64,000 bases of DNA from Anaerolineales bacterium (GTDB lineage: Bacteria; Chloroflexota; Anaerolineae; 4572-78; J111), in the NCBI GenBank assembly GCA_015075405.1, contig JABTUK010000002.1, forward strand, positions 496,001-560,000, given 5' to 3'. Numbering within the stretch: position 1 is the first letter of the stretch; each line of letters opens with the position of its first letter. A model generated the notes under the pieces. That model had not been told where the DNA came from. It saw only the letters and a program-made list of their open reading frames with translations, and ran no database searches. Of the stretch, positions 8,974 through 18,140 are shown piece after piece. The position numbers and the translations under genes were made by a program.

Positions 8974-9475
8974 GTCTGTCCCGGGGGTAGTGTGTGATGC
9001 CGGGCCACTTATCCATTTGGATGAACTCGATAGCTTAACCTTACTGGCCAATTTTGATCCTGTTTTAGTTCCAGAACAAGTTTGGGTAGAAGTAGAACGA
9101 CATCGCGCTAACGTTTTTACTCATACCGGTTTATCCTTAAAAAAGGTTCCGGTGGTTATTTCAACGCAGACAGCATTTCAAACTTTAGCGCAGACGTTTT
9201 CATTGGGGTGGGGCGAACAGGCGGCCCTGACTCTGATGCAGGAAAATCCCACGGCTATTTTTCTCACCGACGATGCCGCCGCTCGTTTAGCCGCAGTAAC
9301 CTGGGGATATCAGGTTCACGGTACGATTGGTATTTTGCTTCGAGCGTTACGCCGCCAACAACGATCCCGCGATCACATAATTACCACGTTACAAAACCTA
9401 CCGGCTCAATCCACCTTGCATATTCGGCCCGGTTTACTCCAAGAGATTATTACCAGGGTTAAAAGCGAAGTTTAA
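8960..9475 (+). CDS. PIN-domain toxin, DUF3368 family
   Basis: A 171-residue PIN-fold ribonuclease. Visible acidic residues: Asp in VVCDAGPLIHL at the first strand, Glu in WVEVERH, and the Asp pair in FLTDDAAAR. The C-terminal GTIGILLRALRR is typical of DUF3368, which pairs with small antitoxins. Expected action is Mg-dependent RNA cleavage when unrestrained. ATGs at 8942, 8960 and 8966 are possible; 8960 is chosen for the G-rich sequence five bases upstream, giving a 14-bp overlap with the antitoxin. The 3' end overlaps the convergent glycosidase stop by 4 bp, so the pair has landed antisense within the sugar locus without breaking a gene. Confidence 0.85.
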   Translation: MVMSESVPGVVCDAGPLIHLDELDSLTLLANFDPVLVPEQVWVEVERHRANVFTHTGLSLKKVPVVISTQTAFQTLAQTFSLGWGEQAALTLMQENPTAIFLTDDAAARLAAVTWGYQVHGTIGILLRALRRQQRSRDHIITTLQNLPAQSTLHIRPGLLQEIITRVKSEV

Positions 9476-12195
9476 TCGCGTTGCCCAATTTGCAAATCTC
9501 CTTTTTGGACGTTGGCCGGAAGTTGGATTTCAAGTGTGCCCGGATAACGCTCGTGGAAGGCCATTCTCGTTCCGTTCCAGGTGACGACATAGTTAGAACC
9601 GGCAGCCAGCGAGGCAATGACCAGGGGAGCGTGATGCGGGGGGCCAAAGAATTTCAGCCGGGCGGCCAGGGAATGATGGTCGGGGGTGAAGTTCGACGCT
9701 TCTACCCAGGTATCCAGCCCCACCGACAGCCGGCCGGAGCGGTGGTACGCGCTGTACCAGTTCAGCACCGGCGCGGAGAGACCGCCAAAATGATGCCACC
9801 CACCGCCGCGTCCGTTTTCCGCAATAAAATGCTCGGCGCAGTCGTAGCTGCTTTGCGCCTCGCGCTCCCACACTTCAAGGGCGGTTCGGGCAATCCGGTG
9901 GGCGTCGTCGGCCCGGCCCAGGTCGAGCAGCGCCCGCCACATGAACCATTGGTGGGCCATCCAGACTGCGCCGTTCCAGTAACCATCGGTGCGGTAGTAG
10001 GCGGCTGACTGGTCCACCGCCGAAATGCCGTAAGCCGTCCACATTTCCCGCTCCGACATCAAAGCAGCGACCAAACGCTGCTCTTGCGCCGGGGTGCAGA
10101 TGCCCGCCACCAGCGGCGAAGCGCCATCCAGCCCCCGGTTAAAATTTTGGCCGCTTTCGTGGCGCAAAATCTCCACCGGACAGCCCTGCTCGTCGTGGCG
10201 CACGTAGCTAAAATAACCGGCCTCTTCGTCCCAGGCGTAGCGGTGCAATGCTTCCCCCAGCAGGGCGATGTCTTCATCATACTCGGCGGTGTCCAGGCCC
10301 AGGGCCAGGGCAGCCATACGCATAAATTTGGCGGTTCGAATCACGTGGGCCGTCGTAACGACCGGCGTGACCCGGTCTTCCAGCTTGTTTCGATGCACGT
10401 AAACCTGGGGGGGGTAGTCGTCCCAGCCGCCGGAATTGTAAAAGTAATCCCAGGTTTTGAGCAGGTTCGATTTCATGCTGCGGGTGGTCGAACTGCCGAG
10501 GCGGCCGGCCATAAAGCGATGATACTGCTGCAAGCGGGGATAAAAATAGGCCAGCAGGTCCGGTGCTTGGGTGCGATTCCACAGCTCGTGGAAAAGGTAG
10601 AATTGGGTAGGCACCGGGCTGCCGTGATGAATGAAGGCCGCGTCTCGATCCCCCGGCTCGGTGACGTAGGCGTTGAGGTTGTCAATGGCGCGGTCGGTAT
10701 CCAGTTCCAGCAGGCCCAGGCCGATAAACCCGGAATCCCAGGTGTAGAGGCTGTCCCACCAGCGCCCCGGCGTATAGTGCCGAATCCAGGTTCCGCGCGT
10801 GCGCACCGGGTAGACGATGTTGGTGGTGACGGTTGCAGCCATCCGTTCCTGGCTGAAGCGGTAGATTTCGCCGGAGGGTTTGGGGCTAAGGATGGCGCTC
10901 GCCTTCTGCCTGGCCTGCTCGAAGCGCGGCTCCCATTCCGGCGAGGTGGGGTCAAACGCCGCCAACTGCCGGTAGACCTCTTCCTGACTACCGGTACAGA
11001 CCAGGCCGTAAATCACTCGTTCCGTTTGCGGTTCCATAAAGATTGGCTGCATCAGCACGTTGGTGAAATGGCCTTCGCCGGGGCCGGGCAGGGTGGTCGC
11101 CACGTGTTCGTGAACCCTGTTGCGCATCACCCAGTCCAGGTCTTCGCTGAGAAATTGACGCACCACCGAGGGCTGTGATCCCCAGGCCAGCCCATAGAAG
11201 TTGTCAACATGCTCATACTTGAGGATGAGCGTATCGGTGGGGCGCGGGCCAGCCAGCCATTCCGGTTTGGGATTCCAAACCACCGACGTAAAGCGGATGT
11301 TATCGGCCTCGCCGGCTGGGAGCAGGGCCAAACCATCCAATTCAATTGGCTCGCCGCCGGACGAGGTGAGCATTAATTCAGCTTCGCCGGGCGATACGTC
11401 GGCCAGGTCAAGACGATAATTCGCCAGGACGCCGTCCCCCTTCAACTCAATTTCTGTTTCGACCAACCCCGACAGCTTGAGAGGCAGGGTACTGCCCTGC
11501 GTCAGCCGGTAACGCAGCAGCAGGCAAGCCTCTGGCAAAGCCTGGGGTATGGTGAAACGATAAGTGACGGTATCACCGCTCTCCTGTCCAAAGCCTTGCC
11601 CCAGACCCACGCCGTTAACAAACCCGTGCTCACGGATTTCGCCCCTGATGTGGCCGTCGTAAGTAAGGTTAGCCTGCGGCTCGATGTGGATGGTTTGGAG
11701 GGTGTGGTAATTCAAGGCGTCAACCCAGACCCCGCCCGGCGGCAGGTCCACCCGGCTCATTTGTAGCGCCTCGTTGGAGTTGGTTTCTTTGGGCGGAAAG
11801 TTGAGCCAGGCCGCCGCGTGCAGGGCCAGATTTTGCGCTTCGGCGGTGTTGTTGACACAGGCGCAGCGAATCAGCACGGCGGTCTCATCCAGGCGGCAGT
11901 AGGCAATGTCGCAGTAGAGTTGATCTTTCCAGATGACGTCGTGACGATGGCTAAAATAACTGAGGTCCGGGGCCGCAGTCCAGGGGTGGTAGCCTGAGGC
12001 CCAGCGCACGTTGGGAATATGGACATTACGGCGGTACAGCCCCGGAAAGAGGCTTAAATCAAAACGCAGACCGGCTTTCATATCGGGAATATGGGAAATG
12101 CCGATATAACGTTTGGTGTACGGTCCCCAGGCCGATAAGCGAATATCGTGGGACCCGGCCAGATGATCGAGAGTGATTGAGAGGTGTGTTTGCAT
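9472..12195 (-). CDS. Large (alpha/alpha)6-barrel glycoside hydrolase, family uncertain
   Basis: A 907-residue protein. The N-terminal half (about 1-430) is beta-rich and unlike anything I can name. The C-terminal half resembles the MGH1/GH63-like helical barrel: YTWDSGFIGLGLLELD with candidate acid Asp487, YWNGAVWMAHQWFMW, and AEHFIAENGRG with candidate base Glu788. Inverting hydrolysis of an alpha-glycoside is the expected chemistry; the substrate is unknown. Start 12195 is set by AGGAG 7 nt upstream; an open extension to 12273 is translated repeat (12216-12293). No signal peptide. It lies 99 nt after the GH28-like gene in a run of cytoplasmic glycosidases. Trehalase- or glucosidase-like activity is possible but not shown. 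Confidence 0.8.
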   Translation of the reverse strand: MQTHLSITLDHLAGSHDIRLSAWGPYTKRYIGISHIPDMKAGLRFDLSLFPGLYRRNVHIPNVRWASGYHPWTAAPDLSYFSHRHDVIWKDQLYCDIAYCRLDETAVLIRCACVNNTAEAQNLALHAAAWLNFPPKETNSNEALQMSRVDLPPGGVWVDALNYHTLQTIHIEPQANLTYDGHIRGEIREHGFVNGVGLGQGFGQESGDTVTYRFTIPQALPEACLLLRYRLTQGSTLPLKLSGLVETEIELKGDGVLANYRLDLADVSPGEAELMLTSSGGEPIELDGLALLPAGEADNIRFTSVVWNPKPEWLAGPRPTDTLILKYEHVDNFYGLAWGSQPSVVRQFLSEDLDWVMRNRVHEHVATTLPGPGEGHFTNVLMQPIFMEPQTERVIYGLVCTGSQEEVYRQLAAFDPTSPEWEPRFEQARQKASAILSPKPSGEIYRFSQERMAATVTTNIVYPVRTRGTWIRHYTPGRWWDSLYTWDSGFIGLGLLELDTDRAIDNLNAYVTEPGDRDAAFIHHGSPVPTQFYLFHELWNRTQAPDLLAYFYPRLQQYHRFMAGRLGSSTTRSMKSNLLKTWDYFYNSGGWDDYPPQVYVHRNKLEDRVTPVVTTAHVIRTAKFMRMAALALGLDTAEYDEDIALLGEALHRYAWDEEAGYFSYVRHDEQGCPVEILRHESGQNFNRGLDGASPLVAGICTPAQEQRLVAALMSEREMWTAYGISAVDQSAAYYRTDGYWNGAVWMAHQWFMWRALLDLGRADDAHRIARTALEVWEREAQSSYDCAEHFIAENGRGGGWHHFGGLSAPVLNWYSAYHRSGRLSVGLDTWVEASNFTPDHHSLAARLKFFGPPHHAPLVIASLAAGSNYVVTWNGTRMAFHERYPGTLEIQLPANVQKGDLQIGQRD

Positions 12196-12215
12196 GAATG
12201 GCTCCTTTGTAAATA

Positions 12216-12293
12216 GACCGGAGACCGGGGACGGGAGACCGGCGAAGGAGGGAAGCAGCCGGTCATCGGTCATCGGTCTCCGGTCATCGCCGG
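12216..12293. repeat. Palindromic repeat, GGTCATC family
   Basis: Left arm GACCGGAGACCGGGGACGGG, right arm with tandem GGTCATC units ending CGGTCATCGCCGG. It fills the space between the GH28-like stop and the start of the next glycosidase and begins just upstream of the latter's ribosome site. Confidence 0.7.
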
Positions 12294-12294
12294 T

Positions 12295-13716
12295 TTACTC
12301 CTGGTGAAACTCCGGGTAGCCTTCACCCAGTTCCACATCGGCTTCCGGCACAATGTGGATCGGTTCATCCCGTTCCGGGTGAGCCGCCGTGCCTTTGAGA
12401 TAGTCAATTTTCAGGCCGTTCACATCGTGCGCTTCGGCAGCGTGGCCGAAATAATCGGGCCGGTTAGGACCCCAGACAACTTTGCAATTCCGCAGGGTCA
12501 CCTCATCGGCCTGGTTGAGGTAAAACCCGGCAGAGCGGCGCTCGATGATGCCGGGTACATCACACGGGCGGCGGTCGTACAGGCCGCCTCGGTAGGTTGT
12601 GGTTTTGTTGATTTCAACCCGCACGTTTTCAAACAGTAAATCCTCGATCCGGCTGTCGTTGCAGCCGCTCACGTAGACGCCGTTTTCGCTCTGGCATAAA
12701 ATGTTGATAAAGCGAATGTTTTTGACTTTCCCCACCCGGCCTTCGCCTTGGCCCTCCGGGAAGCGAAAGCGGGTTCCTGGCGCGCGTTTGAAGGCGGTGA
12801 CGTAAATGGGTTCGGCTTTACCCCACCAGACATCGGCAAACAAGCGCCCTTGAATGATGATGTTGGAAAAAATGACGTTTTCGATAGAACCCTCATCCCG
12901 GTTTTGGATGCCCACCCCACGATTGGTGGCCCGGATGACGCAGGAATCGAAAATGAGGTTGCGCATGGCGTCCATATTTTCGCTGCCCAGCTTGATGGCG
13001 CAGGAGGTGGAGGTCAGCACGCAGCCGGTTACGGTGATATTTTCGCAGGGGCCGTACTCGTCAAAATCGCGCCGGTTTTTGATACAAATGCAGTCGTCGG
13101 CAGATTCGATGTAGCAACTGGTGATGCGCACGTTGCGGCAGTGGTCAATGTCGATGCCGTCGCAGTTGCGAACTTTTAAGCTGTTGAGCACGCGCACCCC
13201 TTGGATCAAGACATCGGTGCAGCCGGCGGGGTGAATGCACCAGTAGGCGGCATCCTTAAAGGTCACATCGCGGATGGTGATGTTATGGCAGCCAATCAGG
13301 GTCAGCAGGTGAGGCCGCAGGTCTACACCGTTTTCCATTTTGTAATTGTAATGGGTCGGTTCTTCGCTGGCCATAAAGGCGCTGCCCCGGCCATCAATAA
13401 TGCCCGCGCCGGTGATGGAAATATTACGAGCGTCTCTGGCCCCAATCCAGATGCTGCCTTCACTGCGGTTACGAAAGGGGGTTTGCGTATAAAGCGCCTC
13501 GTCGGTGCTGGCCCTCAGCGTGGCGTTTGGCTCCAGGTTCAGTTCCACATGAGATTTGAGGTCGAATGGGCCGGTCACAAAAACGCCGCCCGCCGGCACA
13601 ACCACTCGACCGCCGCCATTTTGGCTGCAAGTGTCTATCGCTTGTTGGATCACACTGGCATTATTGAAGCAGCCATCGCCGATGGCTCCAAAATCGAGAA
13701 TATTATAGGTGGTCAT
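12295..13716 (-). CDS. GH28-like right-handed beta-helix pectinase homologue
   Basis: A 473-residue parallel beta-helix protein of the polygalacturonase family, opening with the typical NILDFGAIGDG and VVVPAGGVFVTGP. The Asp triad is kept: NCDGIDID (Asp186) and SADDC (Asp207, Asp208). The usual GHG and RIK motifs are not: the GHG position reads TSCAIKLGSE and the later site reads RGVGIQNRD. The enzyme probably keeps inverting hydrolase chemistry on a galacturonan-like or other substrate with altered binding. Start 13716 has AAGGAAG upstream; the longer frame to 13797 has no ribosome site. No signal peptide. It follows GH29 by 37 nt. Confidence 0.85.
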   Translation of the reverse strand: MTTYNILDFGAIGDGCFNNASVIQQAIDTCSQNGGGRVVVPAGGVFVTGPFDLKSHVELNLEPNATLRASTDEALYTQTPFRNRSEGSIWIGARDARNISITGAGIIDGRGSAFMASEEPTHYNYKMENGVDLRPHLLTLIGCHNITIRDVTFKDAAYWCIHPAGCTDVLIQGVRVLNSLKVRNCDGIDIDHCRNVRITSCYIESADDCICIKNRRDFDEYGPCENITVTGCVLTSTSCAIKLGSENMDAMRNLIFDSCVIRATNRGVGIQNRDEGSIENVIFSNIIIQGRLFADVWWGKAEPIYVTAFKRAPGTRFRFPEGQGEGRVGKVKNIRFINILCQSENGVYVSGCNDSRIEDLLFENVRVEINKTTTYRGGLYDRRPCDVPGIIERRSAGFYLNQADEVTLRNCKVVWGPNRPDYFGHAAEAHDVNGLKIDYLKGTAAHPERDEPIHIVPEADVELGEGYPEFHQE

Positions 13717-13753
13717 AGCTTCCTTTGCTGATAACTGCACCCTACGCGCATAG

Positions 13754-15205
13754 TTATAACCCCTTGAGAACAATTTTAAACGTATAGGCGTTTTCACCCG
13801 GCTTTTGGGCCGGGGTTTGGAGGGTCAAGCCGGCTTCATTCTGCTCCCAGGAGAGTACCCCCGGTACGCCGAGCATGCTGATCTCGCCAATTTTATCCGC
13901 CGGCACGGGCGAGTTGGCGCTCAACGAGGTGATGTTAACGGCTTCACCCGGCCAGGCCAGGCAGATGGCATAGAGCGTTTTGTCTTTGGTGGTAAAGCGA
14001 ATATCCTGGCCGGTGAACCGTGCTCGCCGGGTATCGGCGAAAGATCCCTCCACGATTTCGGTCGGCCCTTCGCCAAACACGTGCCAGGGCCGCGTGCCGT
14101 AGATAGCTTCGCCGTTGATTGCCAGCCAACGTCCGATCTCCCGCAGCATAGCCTGTTCCGGTTCGGGGATTGTTCCGTCGGGGCGCGGGCCGATGTTCAA
14201 CAACAAAGCTCCATTTTTGCTGACGATGTCCACCAAATCGCCGATAATGTCGCCGGCGGTTTTGTAATTATGGTTTTTGATATAACCCCAGGAATTTTTG
14301 GAGACGGACGTGTCCGTTTGCCAGAAATCGGGGCGCATCCCCTTGAGTTGGCCGCGCTCGATATCATAAACTGCCGTCCCGGCGGGAAAAGTCTGGTATT
14401 TGTAGTTGATCACCACCCCTTTGCCCCATTCCTTTCCCCGGTTATAGTAATAGGCGGCAAATTTTTGCAAGTAAGGCTCAAAGACCACCTGCTCGATCCA
14501 CCAGTCAAAATAGACGACCTGGGGCTGGTACTTGTCAACCAGTTCGCAGGTGCGGGCCAGCCAATCATCCAGAAATTTCCCATTGGGACGGGGAGTCCAA
14601 TCTTTGCTGCGCCAGTCGTCAGTTTCGTCCCGGGGGCCGGGTTGAGCCGGGCCGTAGAAATCCTCATACCGGGGGTCTTGCACATCCGAGTCAAATTCTC
14701 TGCCCCCATTGAAGAAGAACCAATGCTCGGCCCGATGGCTGGACACGCCCAGGATCAGCTCTTGCCGGCGGACAGCCTCGGCCAGTTCGCCGATGATGTC
14801 TCGCTTTGGCCCCATCTTGGCCGCGGTCCAGTTTGAAAAGGAACAGTCATACATCGGAAAACCGTCGTGATGTTCGGCCACCGGCATGATAAACCTGGCC
14901 CCGGCGGCCTTGAACAACCTGGCCCACTCGTCCGCATCGAACTTCTCGGCGGTGAGCTGGGGAATGAAGTCTTTGTAGCCAAATAGGGTGTGGGGGCCGT
15001 AGGTTTTGAGGTGATGATGGTATTCCCGGCTGCCCTGGAGATACATGTTGCGCGGATACCACTCGTTGCCGAAGGCGGGAACGGAATAAACGCCCCAGTG
15101 GATGAAGAGACCAAACTTGGCATCCATGTACCACTGCGGCACGGTATAATTTTTCAGAGACTCCCAGGTTGGTTCGTATTTGGTTGATTTAGGGTTTGAT
15201 GGCAT
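13754..15205 (-). CDS. GH29 alpha-L-fucosidase, cytoplasmic
   Basis: A 483-residue retaining fucosidase. Family marks: WYMDAKFGLFIHWGVYSVPA near residue 25, EHHDGFPMYDCSFSNWTA (about 110-127), and nucleophile block VVYFDWWIEQ with Asp234. A C-terminal beta domain follows from about 350. Start 15205 has AGGAGT 8 nt upstream; the open extension to 15325 is repeat-derived. The leader AAGGAG preceded by CTATTTAC is nearly identical to that of the glycosidase at 12195, which suggests a duplicated or repeat-linked 5' region. It would remove fucose from imported oligosaccharides, in step with the GH28-like and GH38 enzymes. Confidence 0.95.
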   Translation of the reverse strand: MPSNPKSTKYEPTWESLKNYTVPQWYMDAKFGLFIHWGVYSVPAFGNEWYPRNMYLQGSREYHHHLKTYGPHTLFGYKDFIPQLTAEKFDADEWARLFKAAGARFIMPVAEHHDGFPMYDCSFSNWTAAKMGPKRDIIGELAEAVRRQELILGVSSHRAEHWFFFNGGREFDSDVQDPRYEDFYGPAQPGPRDETDDWRSKDWTPRPNGKFLDDWLARTCELVDKYQPQVVYFDWWIEQVVFEPYLQKFAAYYYNRGKEWGKGVVINYKYQTFPAGTAVYDIERGQLKGMRPDFWQTDTSVSKNSWGYIKNHNYKTAGDIIGDLVDIVSKNGALLLNIGPRPDGTIPEPEQAMLREIGRWLAINGEAIYGTRPWHVFGEGPTEIVEGSFADTRRARFTGQDIRFTTKDKTLYAICLAWPGEAVNITSLSANSPVPADKIGEISMLGVPGVLSWEQNEAGLTLQTPAQKPGENAYTFKIVLKGL

Positions 15206-15224
15206 GGTTAAACTCCTTCGTAAA

Positions 15225-15287
15225 TAGACCGCCGACGGCTGAGAGCGCCTCGCCTCCCCTTGGGGGACCGCCGACCGCCGAAAGGCA
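15225..15287. repeat. Palindromic repeat, GACCGCCGAC family
   Basis: GACCGCCGACGGC on the left and GACCGCCGACCGCCGAAAGG on the right flank an inner CGCCTCCCCTTGGGGGACC pairing. It is directly upstream of the GH29 ribosome site. The whole 519-bp space 15206-15724 holds five palindromes and no gene. Confidence 0.55.
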
Positions 15288-15340
15288 TTTTCGTTATCGG
15301 TGGCGTGCCATAGACTCGTGAACACTCTGAAAATAGGTTT

Positions 15341-15367
15341 GTAGGACGAGTTGGCAACTCGTCCTAC
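15341..15367. repeat. Perfect 12-bp inverted repeat
   Basis: GTAGGACGAGTT and AACTCGTCCTAC are separated by GGC, a stable hairpin. It has no T-tract on either side, so it is a repeat or mRNA structure rather than a clear terminator. Confidence 0.7.
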
Positions 15368-15423
15368 GGCATTTTCATTGTTGGCGTCGTCCCAACGAGG
15401 ACTGTCTGACTTCCTGGAAAATA

Positions 15424-15483
15424 AGTTGCAGGTTGCAGGTTACGCGCTGAAAACCTTGAATCTTGAACCTTCAACCTTTAACT
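15424..15483. repeat. Palindromic repeat, GTTGCAG 7-mer family
   Basis: Two tandem GTTGCAG units on the left; on the right CTTGAATCTTGAACCTTC. The arms pair imperfectly. Confidence 0.5.
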
Positions 15484-15501
15484 ATTTGGGTGTTACCAAA
15501 A

Positions 15502-15582
15502 TGAGTTGACGGTGGCAGGAATTGGAGTCCAAACCTTGGTTTGGGGAAGCCAAAGCAAGCTTTGGACTCCATTTCCAACTCA
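15502..15582. repeat. Long interrupted palindrome
   Basis: Outer arms TGAGTT/AACTCA, inner arms GGAGTCCAAA/TTTGGACTCC, and a central GGTTTGG/CCAAAGC pairing. A MITE-like hairpin between GH29 and the ABC ATPase gene. Confidence 0.6.
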
Positions 15583-15605
15583 AATTAAACACACCCTAAC
15601 TATTT

Positions 15606-15722
15606 TTACAGTATTTCCCACCTGGCGTGGGTAAGCTCGGCCTGGATTGACAAATCCAGGCCCAAGCCGCCGGATTTGTCAATCCGGCGGGAGCAAGCCA
15701 CGTCAAGTGGGAGATACTCTAT
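15606..15722. repeat. MITE-like palindrome abutting the ABC ATPase stop
   Basis: Outer arms AGTATTTCCCACCTGGCGTGG and CCACGTCAAGTGGGAGATACT, inner arms CTGGATTGACAAATCCAGG and CCGGATTTGTCAATCCGG. It ends two bases before the stop of the ATPase gene. Confidence 0.65.
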
Positions 15723-15724
15723 TT

Positions 15725-16804
15725 TTACGCTTCGCGTCGGGGGGTGTGTCCCCGGCCCTTGAAAGTCACTGTGGTAGCGGTGACTCCCGTCAGAGAAAGT
15801 TCCTCGGCGCGGTGGCAGCTCACAAAATGGCCGGGACGCACCTCGCGCAGGGAAGGCGTCTCTTGTTGACAGACAGAGGCAGCATACCGGCAGCGCGGAT
15901 GGAAGTAGCACCCCGACGGCGGATTGGCCGGATCGGCCACTTCCCCTTCCAGGAGCAGCCGCTGCCCATGATAACGGGGGTCGGGCTTGGGCACAGCCGA
16001 CATCAGGGCTTCGGTATAGGGATGGAGTGGAGTGGTAAAGAGTTGCTGGGTTTCGGCCATTTCGACCAACTTGCCCACATACATCACCGCCACCCGGTCG
16101 CTGATGTGCTCAACCACGCTCAGGTCGTGGGCCACAAAGAGATAGGTCAGGTTGAATTGAGCTTGCAAGTCGCGCAGCAGGTTGAGGATTTGGGCCTGGA
16201 TTGACACATCCAAGGCCGACACCGGCTCGTCACACACCACCAACTGCGGCTCCAGGGCCAGGGCGCGGGCGATGCCAATCCGCTGGCGCTGCCCGCCGCT
16301 AAAGGCATGGGGGTAGCGGCTCATATATTCGGGGCGCAGGCCGACAGTTCTTAATAATTCCGCCACCCGGTCTTTGATTTCTTTGCCGGAGGCAATTTTA
16401 TGGATGACAAATGGTTCGCCCACAATCTCCAACAGGGTCATACGCGGATTTAAAGAGGCGTAGGGGTCTTGAAAGATGATCTGCATGTTCCGCCGCAGGC
16501 TCATCGTCTGGCGCGAGTCCAGTTCCGGCACATTGACCAGCCCCAGGTCACGATCCCGGAATAAAATTTTTCCGTCGGAGGGCTGGTAGGCCCGGAGGAT
16601 GAGCCGCCCGGTGGTTGTTTTGCCGCAGCCGCTTTCGCCCACCAGTCCCAGCGTTTCGCCTTTCTTGATAAAAAAGCTGACATCATCCACCGCTTTGACC
16701 TGCCCCACCACCCGGCGGAGAAACCCTTTTTGGATGGGGAAATACTTTTTGAGATGCTTGACCTCCAGCAAGTAATCACTCACCTGACCGTTCGTTTCAA
16801 CCAT
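15725..16804 (-). CDS. dppF: Dpp/Opp-type ABC transporter ATPase, second (F) subunit
   Basis: A 359-residue ATPase that powers the permease pair upstream. Walker [10 protein letters not shown], signature [10 protein letters not shown], Walker [13 protein letters not shown], and the C-terminal oligopeptide/dipeptide domain with the Cys-containing [11 protein letters not shown]. Start 16804 is chosen because GGAGGG lies just upstream; the ATG at 16828 has none. It is the last transporter gene and lies 222 nt beyond the D-type ATPase gene, separated from it by a palindromic element. In Thermotogae and related bacteria this class carries oligosaccharides, which fits the glycosidases downstream. 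The symbol names the subunit type, not a proven dipeptide substrate. Confidence 0.92.
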   Translation of the reverse strand: MVETNGQVSDYLLEVKHLKKYFPIQKGFLRRVVGQVKAVDDVSFFIKKGETLGLVGESGCGKTTTGRLILRAYQPSDGKILFRDRDLGLVNVPELDSRQTMSLRRNMQIIFQDPYASLNPRMTLLEIVGEPFVIHKIASGKEIKDRVAELLRTVGLRPEYMSRYPHAFSGGQRQRIGIARALALEPQLVVCDEPVSALDVSIQAQILNLLRDLQAQFNLTYLFVAHDLSVVEHISDRVAVMYVGKLVEMAETQQLFTTPLHPYTEALMSAVPKPDPRYHGQRLLLEGEVADPANPPSGCYFHPRCRYAASVCQQETPSLREVRPGHFVSCHRAEELSLTGVTATTVTFKGRGHTPRREA

Positions 16805-16839
16805 TTGCCCTCCACTATTTTGAATCATAACTGCATAGC

Positions 16840-16999
16840 CGCACCCTTCGATACGGCCTGCACTACGCTTGGCCTACTCAGGATGCGCCGAGGTTCTGCC
16901 CACTTCTCATAATACCAGGGTGCGCTAAACGCACGAATTTGAGCCAAAATCGCATCCTGAGTAGCCCGAAACGAAGTGAAGGGCGTATCGAAGGGTGCG
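16840..16999. repeat. 160-bp nested inverted-repeat element
   Basis: Outer perfect 16-bp arms CGCACCCTTCGATACG / CGTATCGAAGGGTGCG (16840-16855, 16984-16999) and inner 14-bp arms CTACTCAGGATGCG / CGCATCCTGAGTAG (16874-16887, 16951-16964). It fills the spacer between the two ATPase genes and encodes no protein, so it behaves like a non-autonomous MITE or REP-type unit. Confidence 0.8.
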
Positions 17000-17026
17000 A
17001 TTTTAGCCTTAACGTTGTCGAAGTAG

Positions 17027-18052
17027 TTACTTTGCATCCACATATAACCAGCAGCGAACCGAATGGCCCGGTTTGATCTGGGTAATCGGCACGGGTTGAT
17101 CTCGATCACACACACCTGGCTTAAATTCCGGGCAGCGGGGATGGAACGGGCAGCCCTTGGGAATGTTGTAGGGGTCGGCGATGCTGCCGGCGATGGTATA
17201 AAGTTTCTCCTCCGATTTATGCCCGATATACGGAATCGAGCGGAGCAGCGCCCAGGTATAGGGGTGATACGGATCGTAAAAAATATCATCTACCGGGGCA
17301 TATTCGACATCTTTACCCAGGTACATCACCACCACGTCATCGGCCATTTCGGCCACCACGCCCAAGTTATGGGTGATAAACAGGATGGCCATCCCCAGCT
17401 CTTGCTGAAGCGATTTCATTAGCTCTAAAATCTGGGCTTCGGTAGTCACATCCAGGGCCGTGGTCGGCTCGTCGGCGATCAACAGGCTGGGATGGCACGA
17501 CAGGGCCATAGCGATCATGGCCCGCTGGCGCAGGCCGCCGGAAAGCTGATGCGGATAGGCGTCAATCCGCTGCTCCGGTTGGGGAAACCCGACGCGCCGG
17601 AGAATCTCGAGGGTGCGCTGCCGGGCTTCCGCTTTATTCACCTTTTGATGAAGCTGGATCGCTTCGATGATTTGCTCGCCGATGGTGTGGACCGGACTTA
17701 AGGAGGTCATCGGCTCCTGAAATATCTTGGCGATTTCGTTGCCCCGAATGTGGCAAATGGCGTCACTATCGGGTTTCAGGCGGGTGATATCTATCTCCTC
17801 TACGGTTTGGTCCGGGTGGTAACGGAAAAAGGTGACCCGGCCGGCGATAATTTTGCCCGGGTCCGGCACCATTTGCATGATTGCCTGGGAGGTGACGCTT
17901 TTGCCGCAGCCGCTCTCGCCGACCACGCCCAACGTTTTGCCGCGCTCGATTTCAAAACTAACATCCTCAAGCGCCCGGATAGTGCCTTCGTTAAGGAAGA
18001 AATGTACTTTTAAGCCTTCTACTTTGACCAGGGGTTGTTTGGGTTCAGCCAT
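17027..18052 (-). CDS. dppD: Dpp/Opp-type ABC transporter ATPase, first (D) subunit
   Basis: A 341-residue ATPase: Walker [12 protein letters not shown], signature [10 protein letters not shown], Walker [13 protein letters not shown], and the terminal oligopeptide domain with [11 protein letters not shown]. It pairs with the F-type ATPase downstream to form a heterodimeric motor. AGGAA lies upstream of ATG 18052. It follows the C-type permease by 88 nt, a gap filled by another palindrome. It acts at the inner face of the membrane. Confidence 0.92.
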   Translation of the reverse strand: MAEPKQPLVKVEGLKVHFFLNEGTIRALEDVSFEIERGKTLGVVGESGCGKSVTSQAIMQMVPDPGKIIAGRVTFFRYHPDQTVEEIDITRLKPDSDAICHIRGNEIAKIFQEPMTSLSPVHTIGEQIIEAIQLHQKVNKAEARQRTLEILRRVGFPQPEQRIDAYPHQLSGGLRQRAMIAMALSCHPSLLIADEPTTALDVTTEAQILELMKSLQQELGMAILFITHNLGVVAEMADDVVVMYLGKDVEYAPVDDIFYDPYHPYTWALLRSIPYIGHKSEEKLYTIAGSIADPYNIPKGCPFHPRCPEFKPGVCDRDQPVPITQIKPGHSVRCWLYVDAK

Positions 18053-18067
18053 TACTATGTTTCCTCT

Positions 18068-18127
18068 TAAGTTCCTACAAGTTCCTTTAGTTCCCGGGGA
18101 ACTCAGGGGAACTCATAGGAACTTATA
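18068..18127. repeat. Palindromic repeat, AGTTCC family
   Basis: Repeated AGTTCCT units on the left (AAGTTCCTACAAGTTCCTTT) and GGAACTCA units on the right, meeting at CCCGGGG. It lies between two transporter genes. Confidence 0.65.
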
Positions 18128-18140
18128 TCTCGATAATCCC

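Noticed and set aside
12196..12273. N-terminal extension of the 907-residue hydrolase
   Set aside because: It translates the GGTCATC repeat, and an AGGAG site sits before the internal ATG. The same reasoning shortened the starts of GH29, the isomerase, the HAD protein and deoB.
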